A stretch of DNA of 64,000 bases, from NCBI RefSeq assembly GCF_000970305.1, contig NZ_CP009517.1:4496447-4560446 (forward strand). Reading direction: 5' to 3'. This stretch comes from Methanosarcina barkeri 3. GTDB lineage: Archaea; Halobacteriota; Methanosarcinia; Methanosarcinales; Methanosarcinaceae. The position numbers were made by a program, and so were the translations under genes. Of the stretch, positions 54,611 through 63,682 are shown piece after piece (position 1 is the first letter of the stretch; every line of letters begins with the position of its first letter). Under the pieces are notes generated by a model. It searched no databases. It worked only from the letters and a program-made list of their open reading frames with translations, and was not told the DNA's origin.

Positions 54611-55252
54611 ATGGATAAAGAGCAATTTCAAGAAATTTATTTGAAATCAGATTACTATTGGGGTAAAGAACCTAATGAATTGGTAAACAAAGTTTTAGAG
54701 TTTATTCCTGATAGCCAAATAACCAATAGAAAACTGGTTGATTTAGGTGCTGGAGAAGGTCGGGACAGTGTTTTCTTTGCTCTACGAGGTTTCAATGTTT
54801 TGGCTGTTGATATTGCACCTGCAGGTTTAGAAAAAGCGGTTAAGTTAGCCAAAGAAAATGATACAATTATAGAAACTATAGGAGCAGATATAAACGATAT
54901 TGTTTTACCAAAAATGTTTGATGTCGTTTATTCTATTGGAACTTTGCAATACATTAGACCAGAAAATAGAAAACGCCAGTTTGAAAACATAAAAAATAAT
55001 ACCGAAAATGGTGGCATCAACGTAATGTGTACATTTGTCGAACATCCTGATGTTGAGATTGCCCCTGATTGGGGTAAAAATGAATACCTTTATGAGAGTG
55101 AGGAACTTCAGAGCTGTTATTATAAAGATTGGGAACTGCTTTACTCTAATGAGTTTATATTTGATTGTAAATCAAGCAATATTCCCCACCAGCACGCAGT
55201 AAGAACCATAATAGCCAGGAAACCTAGTAATTTGGGGCGATTAGGTAAATAA
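54611..55252 (+). CDS. class I SAM-dependent methyltransferase (TehB-like)
   Basis: 213 residues. Motif I is LVDLGAGEGRDSVFFALRGF, then VLAVDIAPAGLEKA, the post-I acidic residue, and FDVVYSIGTLQYIRPE. The opening DYYWGKEPNELV resembles TehB/thiopurine-type methyltransferases. The substrate is unknown. Its codon use seems more AT-rich than the core genes (many AAT, TTT, TTA) and it stands alone beside a tRNA, so acquisition by transfer is possible. Confidence 0.8.
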   Translation: MDKEQFQEIYLKSDYYWGKEPNELVNKVLEFIPDSQITNRKLVDLGAGEGRDSVFFALRGFNVLAVDIAPAGLEKAVKLAKENDTIIETIGADINDIVLPKMFDVVYSIGTLQYIRPENRKRQFENIKNNTENGGINVMCTFVEHPDVEIAPDWGKNEYLYESEELQSCYYKDWELLYSNEFIFDCKSSNIPHQHAVRTIIARKPSNLGRLGK

Positions 55253-56180
55253 ATTCTACATGTGTATCTCTGTGGAATGTGGATCAAGCTATTGACCCGA
55301 TCAAAACTCGCAAAAATATATTTTTTGACTCTATTTATCTTGAACTTGACTGTAAGTGTCAAATTCTTCAAGCTTTTTTAATGAATTTTGTATATATATT
55401 TTAGTTCTTCAAACTCATATCTCATCAGCGATATGAGTAATTGCGATAAACCCAAGGATAATAACTCCATAAATGCTATCATCCGACCACATCCCCAACG
55501 GTTTAATGTTGATTTCGTTCTTCAACAAACAGAATATTGGTAGTGTACTTGAATTATTGATCAATTCCTAAAAAGCAAATACATCCATCTTATTCGAGGA
55601 AAATGTAGAGAGAGTCCTGTGCATATGTTTTTCAATAAATCATGTCCACTACTAGAATATTTTCTCAATAGAATTCTTTTTCTGTAGGTTATCGACTCAT
55701 TATAAAATAATTTGCTTTTTAATTCACTTTCGTTTCTTCACCTTTTCTCTGAAAAATTATATATTTGATATAAATATTATAATTACATTATTAGTTCCAT
55801 TAATAAAGCAAAAGAAAATAAAAGTAGCATAAAACTTTAAATCTGTATCTGAGGCTAGCTCTAAGGTAAAGTAACACTCTGAATATACTTGAGTACAACT
55901 CCTAGTACAGTTTAAGTATACTTTGAGCAATACACTAAGGTACTTCAGGTAATACTGCGAGTACACTTGAAGTATACATCAAGTATAACATTAAGTATTC
56001 TTTAGATAACACTCTGAGCACTACTCTAAAATTCTTTGAGTAACCCTTGAGTAAATACCATACCCTCAGTCATCTGTAAGATATTTAAAAAGTTGTAGAA
56101 GACGAGAAAACAGGGAAACCAAACCTGACAATTCGCGAACTAGTTTCAAGATAGTAATATTAAGCAAGTGAGAGATTTTT
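55253..56180. other. 928-bp spacer upstream of ftr
   Basis: No convincing gene. From 55880 to 56060 the sequence is full of degenerate (A/T)(C/A)TTGAGTA and AAGTATAC elements in both orientations, for example CTTGAGTAC, TTTAAGTATACTTT and CTTGAAGTATAC. These stand upstream of ftr and could be dispersed repeats or binding sites. 55253-55740 shows nothing I can name. Confidence 0.45.
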
Positions 56181-57074
56181 ATGGAAATCAACGGAGTAGA
56201 AATCGAAGATACATATGCAGAAGCGTTTCCGATCAAGATTGCACGGGTACTCATAACAGCTGCTACCAAGCGCTGGGCCCTTGTGGCAGCTACTGAAGCT
56301 ACAGGTTTTGCAACATCCGTTATAATGTGTCCTGCAGAAGCCGGAATTGAGAGGTTAGCAAGCCCCAGCGAGACCCCTGATGGCAGGCCTGGAGTTTATG
56401 TTCAGATCTGCACTTTCAAATACGAAGCTCTTGAAGAACAGCTTCTTGAAAGGATTGGACAATGTGTACTTACAGCCCCTACAACTGCAGTCTTCAATGG
56501 GCTTCCCGAAGCTGAAAAACAGTTTAATGTGGGCTTTAAACTCAAATTCTTCGCAGATGGAATGGAATCCGAAACCCAGATTTCAGGCCGCAAAGTATTT
56601 AAGGTACCAATTATGGAAGGAGACTTCCTGGCCGAAGAAAATATAGGAGCTGTAGCTGGAATTGCAGGCGGAAATTTCTTCATTTTCGGAGACTCTCAAA
56701 TGACCGCCTTGACCGCAGCCGAAGCTGCTGTTGATGCAATTGCAGAGCTCGAAGGTACAATTACCCCCTTCCCAGGCGGTATTGTAGCCAGTGGATCTAA
56801 ATCCGGAGCAAATAAGTACAAGTTCTTGAAAGCTACCGCAAATGAAAAATTCTGCCCTTCCATAAAGGATAAGGTTGAAAACACTGAAATCCCTGCAGAT
56901 GTCAATGCTGTTTATGAAATTGTCATCAATGGGCTTGATGAAGAAAGCATAAAAGCTGCCATGAAAGCAGGAATTAAAGCTGCTGTAACTGTTCCGGGCG
57001 TTAAAAAGATCTCAGCAGGAAACTACGGCGGAAAACTGGGTAAATATCAGTTTAAACTGCATGAGCTCTTCTAA
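56181..57074 (+). CDS. ftr: formylmethanofuran:tetrahydromethanopterin formyltransferase
   Basis: Cytosolic enzyme of the C1 pathway of methanogenesis that moves the formyl group from methanofuran to H4MPT (H4SPT here). The 297-residue protein has exactly the length of the characterised Methanosarcina enzyme, opening with MEINGVEIEDTYAEAFPIKI. Other conserved parts are ATKRWALVAATEATGFATSVIMCPAEAGIE, ETPDGRPG and GGNFFIFGDSQM. A TTTATG start context with weak GAGAG ribosome site precedes it. Monocistronic. Confidence 0.97.
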   Translation: MEINGVEIEDTYAEAFPIKIARVLITAATKRWALVAATEATGFATSVIMCPAEAGIERLASPSETPDGRPGVYVQICTFKYEALEEQLLERIGQCVLTAPTTAVFNGLPEAEKQFNVGFKLKFFADGMESETQISGRKVFKVPIMEGDFLAEENIGAVAGIAGGNFFIFGDSQMTALTAAEAAVDAIAELEGTITPFPGGIVASGSKSGANKYKFLKATANEKFCPSIKDKVENTEIPADVNAVYEIVINGLDEESIKAAMKAGIKAAVTVPGVKKISAGNYGGKLGKYQFKLHELF

Positions 57075-57094
57075 ACTCTAAAATTTTTTATTTT

Positions 57095-57312
57095 TCTTCT
57101 CTATTCTTTTTCTTTTTGTTTCTTCTCTATTCTTTTTCTTTTTGTTTCTTCTCTATTCTTTTTCTTTTTGTTTCTTCTCTATTCTTTTTCTTTTTGTTTC
57201 TTCTCTATTCTTTTTCTTTTTGTTTCTTCTCTATTCTTTTTCTTTTTGTTTCTTCTCTATTCTTTTTCTTTTTGTTTCTTCTCTATTCTTTTTCTTTTTG
57301 TTTCTTCTCTAT
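57095..57312. repeat. 26-bp pyrimidine-rich tandem repeat, ~8 copies, after ftr
   Basis: Units TTCTTCTCTATTCTTTTTCTTTTTGT, almost perfect, starting about 20 bp beyond the ftr stop. Each unit offers two T5 tracts on the transcribed strand, so the array is likely a multi-site transcription end. Confidence 0.95.
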
Positions 57313-57659
57313 CTTCTTCTTTTCGTTTAGTCATTGTAGAACACGTTAATATAACAATTTTTTATAAAAAAAGGCTATAAAGAAAAATTAAAGGTTAACT
57401 ACCTAGCTAATTTTTAACAATATATAAAATAACATACTAAATCGACAGACACTAAATTCACAGACACCAGAAGAATGAAAAATTAGAAAAATATTAGGAC
57501 ATCAGGGTACCAGAAACATCAGTATATTAATACCAAAAATTTAGAGCTTAACTTTAAAGTCAGTTTAGATATTGAAGACCTTAGAACTTAACTGATTAAA
57601 GCCTTAGATATCAAAAACTTTAGAGCTCAATAAATTGAACCAATAGATATCAAAGACTT
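57313..57659. other. 347-bp AT-rich spacer
   Basis: Contains loosely repeated elements such as TTAGATATCAAAAACTTTAGAGCTCAAT and its variants (57597-57660), probably older copies related to the next array. No gene is seen. Confidence 0.4.
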
Positions 57660-57765
57660 TAAGAGTCCAAATTTAAGAGTCCAAATTTAAGAGTCCAAAT
57701 TTAAGAGTCCAAATTTAAGAGTCCAATTTAATTAGTCATAGATGTAAAAGACTTTAGAGTCCAAT
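57660..57765. repeat. 14-bp repeat derived from the end of the TraB gene
   Basis: On the minus strand the units are ATTTGGACTCTTAA, about five copies. They match the end of the TraB-family gene, ATTGGACTCTAAAG, which encodes Ile-Gly-Leu and the TAA stop. Confidence 0.85.
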
Positions 57766-59283
57766 TGCGTTGAACCCAGAAAGTAGAACATCTCTCGGGT
57801 CAATGCCAGTTACATGCATCATGACATAAGCTGCAACGAAGGTTCCTGTCATACTTCCTATGTTTGCAAAGCTTGCGACAAGGAGGACTCGCATGAACCT
57901 GTTGTTGAACATCTCCTTGAAGGTTTCTATTTCTCCCAGTGCTTTTAAGTCTGCGGTAGTAGGGTTTCGCTGTTTTGCTTCTACAAGACCAGCAAACCAG
58001 CCTGCGGCAATAAGAGGGTGCAGAGTAGTTAGCCAGGCAACCGAAAAGGCAGTCAGAACCGAGTAAGGGTGGCCGCCTGCAAGTAAAGTACCGGCTGCAC
58101 TTAGGGTTCCTGTAATAATAAACCACCACCCGAAGGCTATTAACAGAAGTTTCAGAGGAACGCCAGAAAGCAGTAATAGCAAAAAGAATCCAATTATAAC
58201 GGCAACAAAAGCAAAGCCAACAATCTTTCCAAGACTTATGCGTTTCTTTGGAACCTGCATAAGACTATGCAGGGAAGGAACGCTTTTCGGGTTTTTCAGA
58301 TACTTAGTCACTCCTGGCTTATGCCCGGCTCCAATTACCACGACGATTGTTTTATTCCCACCTGCCGCAACCTTAAGAATGCTTCCTGCAAGATATGCAT
58401 CCCTTTCATCAATGAGAACTTCAGCCGCAGTCGGGGCAAAATCTCTAAGTTCGTTTACGAGGCCAGTTACAACGTCTGTTTTTGTAATTTCATCTATATC
58501 TATTTCGGTTCCTTTTCCTATTCCTATTAGGCCACCTAACAGAGAGCCGATCATCTTGATTTTTTCCGGGAACTTCATTTTTCCCCAGAAACGCTGAAGG
58601 GTCACCTGGATATCCCTGTCAATTAAAGCAATATTAGCCCCTATAGATTCAGCTTCTTCAATTGCGGCAAGCATCTCGGCTCCGGGTTTTACACCCATGT
58701 CGTCACCGATCTTTTTCTGTACATAGGCAAGCAGCCAGTGAATTATGTAATAGTAAACCTTGCCTTCAGTAAGAATATCCTTAATAGGCACCTGTTTTTC
58801 CTGCACATTACCCTTCAGAGAATCATAACGTCCCCTGCAAAGCTCGACAGCTACAATATCCGGTTTCAGATCTCTTATAGCAGCCTTAACCTCGGCAACA
58901 CTCTTTTCCGAGACGTGAGCAGTTCCTATAAGCACAACTTTTGATGGCTGGCATTCAGCCTGATGTGCATCCGAGAATTGGGAAGGTGAAGGAACTGAAA
59001 CTTCGGAAGCTGAATCAGGAATAGGTTCTGTAATAAGTTCGGAACTTATGTCAAGCTTTGTTTCAAGCTCGTTAGGTTCTATTTTAGATGCTGGCACAGA
59101 ATTTTTTTCTTCTTGCGGCATATTAACTGAAGAACCAGAAATTTTAGACTTTCCGACAGAAGTTAAGGTTTCTTCGGATTCGGTCACAAGTTTGTCCATA
59201 GAATATATTGACTCCTGAGATGAAATATGAAAATTGTAGTCAGGGTCCCTGTCCTGAGAATCTGTAATTTCAGGTTTGATCAT
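57754..59283 (-). CDS. TraB/PrgY-family membrane protein
   Basis: 509 residues. Residues 1-110 are a low-complexity, Ser/Glu/Pro-rich extension. The TraB domain (~118-340) shows VVLIGTAHVSEKSVAEVKAAI, DIVAVELCRGRYDSL, EAESIGANIALIDRDIQVTLQRFW and VVVIGAGHKPGVTKYL. These resemble the GTAHVS and GAGH motifs of the EreA/ChaN-like hydrolase superfamily. Residues ~355-509 hold four or five membrane helices. Bacterial PrgY/TraB shuts off peptide pheromone; the archaeal role is unknown, perhaps a membrane protease. Confidence 0.88.
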   Translation of the reverse strand: MIKPEITDSQDRDPDYNFHISSQESIYSMDKLVTESEETLTSVGKSKISGSSVNMPQEEKNSVPASKIEPNELETKLDISSELITEPIPDSASEVSVPSPSQFSDAHQAECQPSKVVLIGTAHVSEKSVAEVKAAIRDLKPDIVAVELCRGRYDSLKGNVQEKQVPIKDILTEGKVYYYIIHWLLAYVQKKIGDDMGVKPGAEMLAAIEEAESIGANIALIDRDIQVTLQRFWGKMKFPEKIKMIGSLLGGLIGIGKGTEIDIDEITKTDVVTGLVNELRDFAPTAAEVLIDERDAYLAGSILKVAAGGNKTIVVVIGAGHKPGVTKYLKNPKSVPSLHSLMQVPKKRISLGKIVGFAFVAVIIGFFLLLLLSGVPLKLLLIAFGWWFIITGTLSAAGTLLAGGHPYSVLTAFSVAWLTTLHPLIAAGWFAGLVEAKQRNPTTADLKALGEIETFKEMFNNRFMRVLLVASFANIGSMTGTFVAAYVMMHVTGIDPRDVLLSGFNAIGL

Positions 59284-59831
59284 TATTAATCTCTCTGCTG
59301 CGATGCTGTTAAGGTGATGTGCAAAAGCACGTTCCTTGAAAGACTACAGTTAATCGCATGAGTAATTAAATTCTTCACATAAAATAACCAAGCTATAAAA
59401 AAACTTAGCTATAAGCAGCTGATTAACTGGTGGTAATTATCTGCCAGAGATTTATATTTTGCTGCTTTCAAGTTTTATCTTATATTCATATTTTGTTGTC
59501 TTCAGGTTTTATTCCTAGATTTATTTTTTGCCTTCGGATTTTATCCTTAGTTTCCATAATTTTCATTTTATATAATTATTCATAAACCTATCTAATATAT
59601 TCTTATATAATTTTGGAAAAGTATTAATTTAAAGAACTTAAAAACTTAATAGTGTAGGGTCTTTTGATAAAAATATCTTTTGATGAAAATTTATGTTGGT
59701 AACCTTTTTGATAAATTCCCTGATAAAATTTCTTGTACTAATTTTCTCTTAATAAATTTCACTTAGACTCTTCTTTGATGACTTGACAACCTCTTTGCTT
59801 GAGACTCTCTGTAATGTAAAATGTTTAGGAC
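59284..59831. other. 548-bp spacer
   Basis: Divided into the TraB promoter side and the 3' side of the S2P gene. Two repeat-like patches occur: TTTTGTTGTCTTCAGGTTTTAT near 59455-59545 in about three imperfect copies, and TTTTGATAAAAAT/TTTTGATGAAAAT near 59660-59720. No gene is present. Confidence 0.45.
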
Positions 59832-60926
59832 TTACTCTGATCTTAGTTTCATGATCCGTACAAGATCTGTTCTTGAAAGTATCCCTACGACTGATCCGTC
59901 ATCAATAACCATTACTCTACCAATATTTTTAGAAGATACGAGTCTCAGAACATCACTTGCCTGAGCATCCGGAGATACCGAGATGACATCCCTAGTCATA
60001 ATATCAGATACTTTGGCCACTGGACGTTCAATAGAAGGAACACGCTGGATATCCGTAAACGTCACAATTCCTTTCAGGCTGCCTCCTTCCATTACAGGGT
60101 AACCCATATGTCTCTTCTCAAACATGAACTTAACAAGATCTTCCACGCTCATGGAAGGACTGACTGAAACCACATTCCTGGTCATAATATCCTTTACCCG
60201 AATATTTTCGAGAGTTACCTCAGCCCGAGTAGAACGCTCTTCTTCAGATGCGCCGACGTAAATAAAGAGTGCGATCAAAGGAAACCAGGGGTTGCCTATG
60301 AAAATTCCGAAAATCGCCATAAGAACGGCAAAAAACTTCCCTACGGCTGCTGCACTCTGGGTAGCTTTCACATAAGACATTCTTCTTGCATAGAAAGCGC
60401 GAAGTACTCTACCTCCATCCATTGGAAAAGCAGGCAGCAAGTTGAAGATCCCGAGTATAAAGTTCATAATTCCAAGAATCCAGATAACAAGGTATATCGG
60501 GTTTTGAGAAAGTACAGGATTAGGGGAAATTAGATTCCCATATATTAAAAGACAGAATAAGCCTATTACAAGACTTGTAAGGGGTCCGGCAGAAGCCATT
60601 TTTGCTTCCTGTCCAGGTTCTCTGGGTATCTTCTCCATAGCCGATACTCCTCCAAAAAGAAAGAGAGTAATGTTCTCAATTTTAACCCCATAACGCATTG
60701 CCAGGTATGAATGTGCAAGTTCATGCACAAGGATCGAAGCAAAAAGCAGAATAGCAGTCAGGACTGAAAGCGAATATCTTGTGACTGACGGTTCAACTCC
60801 TTCAAAACCAAAAGGCTGCGGGTTGATCGCAAACGCATAAGCAAATATGGGTAATATGAGAAGAAAAGTTATGTGCAACCTTATAGGTATACCCATAACA
60901 CTTCCGATTTTCACTGACGATTTCAT
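59832..60926 (-). CDS. site-2 protease family metalloprotease with CBS pair
   Basis: 364 residues. The zinc site is H68-E-L-A-H72, with the third ligand Asp in NLLPAFPMDGGRVLRA. Five or six membrane helices surround it. Two CBS domains follow (residues ~240-362: VKDIMTRNVVSVSPSMSVEDLVKFMFEKRHMGYPV and VSDIMTRDVISVSPDAQASDVLRLVSSKNIGRVMV), which usually bind adenine nucleotides and gate activity. It is expected to cleave proteins within the membrane. The target is unknown. Confidence 0.93.
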   Translation of the reverse strand: MKSSVKIGSVMGIPIRLHITFLLILPIFAYAFAINPQPFGFEGVEPSVTRYSLSVLTAILLFASILVHELAHSYLAMRYGVKIENITLFLFGGVSAMEKIPREPGQEAKMASAGPLTSLVIGLFCLLIYGNLISPNPVLSQNPIYLVIWILGIMNFILGIFNLLPAFPMDGGRVLRAFYARRMSYVKATQSAAAVGKFFAVLMAIFGIFIGNPWFPLIALFIYVGASEEERSTRAEVTLENIRVKDIMTRNVVSVSPSMSVEDLVKFMFEKRHMGYPVMEGGSLKGIVTFTDIQRVPSIERPVAKVSDIMTRDVISVSPDAQASDVLRLVSSKNIGRVMVIDDGSVVGILSRTDLVRIMKLRSE

Positions 60927-61479
60927 GAGATAAATACCCCCATTTTCATTTTTATAATATTAAGCAGATGATTAAATATCGAATCTGAACTAATGCAAAC
61001 CGAATAAAGTTGAACTTGAATTTAAAATATCAGATGCAGACTGTCAGGAATAGTACAGCTCATGAGAGTGGAAATTTGCAGGTAGTTCTGGCCATAATTC
61101 CCACTGGAACTGACCTTAACATTCCCTTAAATTTTCTAATTCTGATCATAAACCCTTTCAATTAACTTCCCCTCATAAAGTCAACTTGTAAAGTTTCCCT
61201 GATCAAGTTACCTTATAAATTTTTCTCTATAAGTTAAACGACCCCATTTGTTATTTAGCGATAATATTATACATATCTGTTTGTATGTGACTAGTGTCTT
61301 AGAAATTTAATTGTTAAGCATAATCTTTAGCTTCTCTTCATCATACAACGATTTTAAGCTCATTAGATCATTAATAACTAAACTTTCATGATACTTGTAT
61401 GTGACTAATATGTGACAACAAATTAAAGCAATTAAGCGAAAACCGAAGAAGTTATAAGAATAAGAAAGGAGTAAAATTT
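60927..61479. other. 553-bp spacer
   Basis: AT-rich, with no gene. An imperfect repeat TTAATAACTAAACTTTCATGAT / GTATGTGACTAATATGTGAC occurs in the middle. The right end continues into the repeat that overlaps mfnA. Confidence 0.4.
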
Positions 61480-61610
61480 AAAGTTCTGCTTTGCTTAAAG
61501 TTCTGCTTTACTTAAAGTTCTGCTTTACTTAAAGTTCTGCTTTACTTAAAGATCTGCTTTACTTAAACTGCTTTACTTAAAGTTCTGCTTTACTTAAAGT
61601 TCTGATGTTA
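61480..61610. repeat. 17-bp repeat starting inside the end of mfnA
   Basis: On the minus strand the units are AGAACTTTAAGTAAAGC, about seven copies. The first is the end of mfnA itself: GAA CTT TAA encodes its last Glu, Leu and stop. Confidence 0.93.
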
Positions 61611-62781
61611 TTTTTCTCAAATCTTGCAGGAATTCTTCTATATCATGAGCTGTGTTATGAGGCATAAGGACCAGGCGAAGAGATCTTGGGCTGCGAGTGA
61701 TTGAGACATTCCAATTAAATTTAGTTAAGAGTTGCTCTCGCACAAGATCAGGGTTCGGAACTCTCAGGGCGACCACGTTCATTACAGGCTCAATAAGAGG
61801 TTCGAACCCTAATTTTCGAGCTTCTTTGACTAATTTTGCGGTAAGCTGCATGCAGTACTGTACATTTTTTCTATATCCTTCACGTCCAAGATACTTCATA
61901 ATAGCATAAGTGGCAGCGGCTGAAGCTCCACTGCGAGTACCCGTGAGAGTAAATTGAGACTTTGTTGTAAGATATGGAGTGTTTACCTTGAGGGACTCCA
62001 TGAAAAAAGGAGATTTGAATAACAGGGCACCTGAGGGAATTGTGGAAAGGCCCATTTTATGAGGATCTATTGCAATGGAAGTAACGCCTGGAACTTTAAA
62101 ATCAAAAGAATATGGCTTTTCAAGGAACGGAATCACAAACCCTCCGAAAGCTGCATCAACATGCAGGAAAAGCTCATTCTCAAGAGCAAGTTTTGAAAGT
62201 TCCTCAATCGGATCTACCTGGCCAAATTCCGTATTTCCTGCTATCCCTATGAGTCCGATAGTGTTTGCATCTATCAGACTTTCTACAGATTCGATGTCCA
62301 CTCTGAATTCAGAATCCAGAAGAGCTCTTTTAACCTCAATGCCCATCATATTGGCTACCTTATCAAATGAGAAGTGAGCTGACTCAGGAACAACTATATT
62401 GAGGACATCACCTGCTCTTTTTCCACCCTCAGTCACGAGATTTTTCATACCCCTAATAGCCTGAATGTTGGATTCCGTACCTCCTGTTGTAAGATAACCG
62501 CAAACCGAACTCTTACATGAATCTCCTGAAGGAGTTTCAACAGACTGAAAATGAAGAAGTTCTCCCAGCATCTGGATAACTTCTTTTTCCAGTCTGTAGG
62601 CACCTGCAAAAAGTCCCAGATCACCCAGATTAGCCTCAATAAATAACCTGTGAGCCTCAACCGCGATTCTGTGCGGATGAGTACACATTGAACTTAAAAC
62701 CCTATAGTAATCCGTATCTTCTGACTTTACATCTTCCAGATAGGAAAATATCTCTTTCTCAGAAAGACCCTGCTCATTCAT
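61594..62781 (-). CDS. mfnA: L-tyrosine decarboxylase of methanofuran biosynthesis
   Basis: PLP enzyme that makes tyramine for methanofuran; the family can also decarboxylate aspartate for coenzyme A. The 395-residue group II decarboxylase fits the family length. The Schiff-base Lys242 lies in [21 protein letters not shown], with [30 protein letters not shown] and the N-terminal [23 protein letters not shown]. Its start [15 protein letters not shown] is typical. Monocistronic. Confidence 0.94.
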   Translation of the reverse strand: MNEQGLSEKEIFSYLEDVKSEDTDYYRVLSSMCTHPHRIAVEAHRLFIEANLGDLGLFAGAYRLEKEVIQMLGELLHFQSVETPSGDSCKSSVCGYLTTGGTESNIQAIRGMKNLVTEGGKRAGDVLNIVVPESAHFSFDKVANMMGIEVKRALLDSEFRVDIESVESLIDANTIGLIGIAGNTEFGQVDPIEELSKLALENELFLHVDAAFGGFVIPFLEKPYSFDFKVPGVTSIAIDPHKMGLSTIPSGALLFKSPFFMESLKVNTPYLTTKSQFTLTGTRSGASAAATYAIMKYLGREGYRKNVQYCMQLTAKLVKEARKLGFEPLIEPVMNVVALRVPNPDLVREQLLTKFNWNVSITRSPRSLRLVLMPHNTAHDIEEFLQDLRKITSEL

Positions 62782-63075
62782 GTGGGTAAAGTAAAACCAG
62801 TTTTATTTAAAATACTTATGGAATATACCTGCTAAATTATCAAGTAACTTTCTTAAAGATGCATGAGAATCTCATGTACATCAAAAGAGATGAACTTTCA
62901 ATGAATGATTAAAAAGTTAAGAAGAAGTTTCACAAAAAAGATATGTAAGCAATAATAGGGCAAAGGATTATCCAGGAGGATAGAGACATTCTGTTGATTT
63001 CTATTAACTCAATACAAGATTTAAAAAGAATGTATGTTAAGGTACCATAACTGTATTAATGTCTGCTTTAGAGGG
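62782..63075. other. 294-bp promoter-side spacer of mfnA
   Basis: No gene is seen. The mfnA promoter should lie near 62790-62830, where ATTTAAAATACTTAT gives a weak TATA candidate. Confidence 0.35.
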
Positions 63076-63433
63076 AGACCCCTTTATTTCGATTGGAAAG
63101 ACTTCCATAGACCTAGAAAATGTAAATTTCTCAGAATATGTAACTTAAGTCTTTCAATACTTTGAAAATCAACACTTTTTCTATAGATTAAATCGTCAAT
63201 ATGATGAAGATATTAAATCAATCTTATTTTTATTAAGAAAAAGCATTCTAAAAACAAACCGATTTTTTAATAATAACTTATATATAGTATTAGTTTTATA
63301 ACCAAACAACATTATTTTGCTGTAAACAAAATAAAACTCAATTTTATTTTGTTGCCTTGAAGCTCTAATCTCTTTAATGGAAATCATGGGGTCCGGGGGT
63401 TATATAAACTTTCCAGTCGAAATAAAGGGGTCT
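63076..63433. mobile_element. 358-bp MITE-like element with 25-bp terminal inverted repeats
   Basis: Ends at 63076-63100 and 63409-63433 are inverted copies with a single mismatch (core AGACCCCTTTATTTCGA). The interior is AT-rich with no transposase, only a 63-codon frame without motif. Long, clean terminal repeats and short AT-rich contents fit a miniature inverted-repeat element mobilised in trans. I could not find a clear target-site duplication. Confidence 0.55.
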
Positions 63434-63444
63434 ATCACATGATT

Positions 63445-63682
63445 TTCTTTAACTTCCTTTTTTCTCCTAACTTCCTTTTTTCTCCTAACTTCCTTTTTTC
63501 CCCTAACTTCCTTTTTTCTCCTAACTTCCTTTTTTCCCCTAACTTCCTTTTTTCCCCTAACTTCCTTTTTTCTCCTAACTTCCTTTTTTCCCCTAACTTC
63601 CTTTTTTCCCCTAACTTCCTTTTTTCTCCTAACTTCCTTTTTCCCCTAACTTCCTTTTTCCCCTAACTTCTTCAACTTCCAA
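63445..63682. repeat. 17-bp pyrimidine repeat, ~14 copies
   Basis: Units CTAACTTCCTTTTTTCY, some with 15-16 bp. It begins about 12 bp beyond the right end of the inverted-repeat element. The plus strand carries a T6 tract in each unit. The tail 63683-64000 is AT-rich with no recognisable gene. Confidence 0.95.

Noticed and set aside
57116..57380. Three overlapping plus-strand frames rich in Phe/Leu/Ser (apparent membrane peptides)
   Set aside because: They are products of the 26-bp pyrimidine array after ftr, present in three frames at once.
9975..63682. CRISPR arrays
   Set aside because: All repeat arrays have direct head-to-tail units without unique 30-40 bp spacers, and no cas gene is present in the window.
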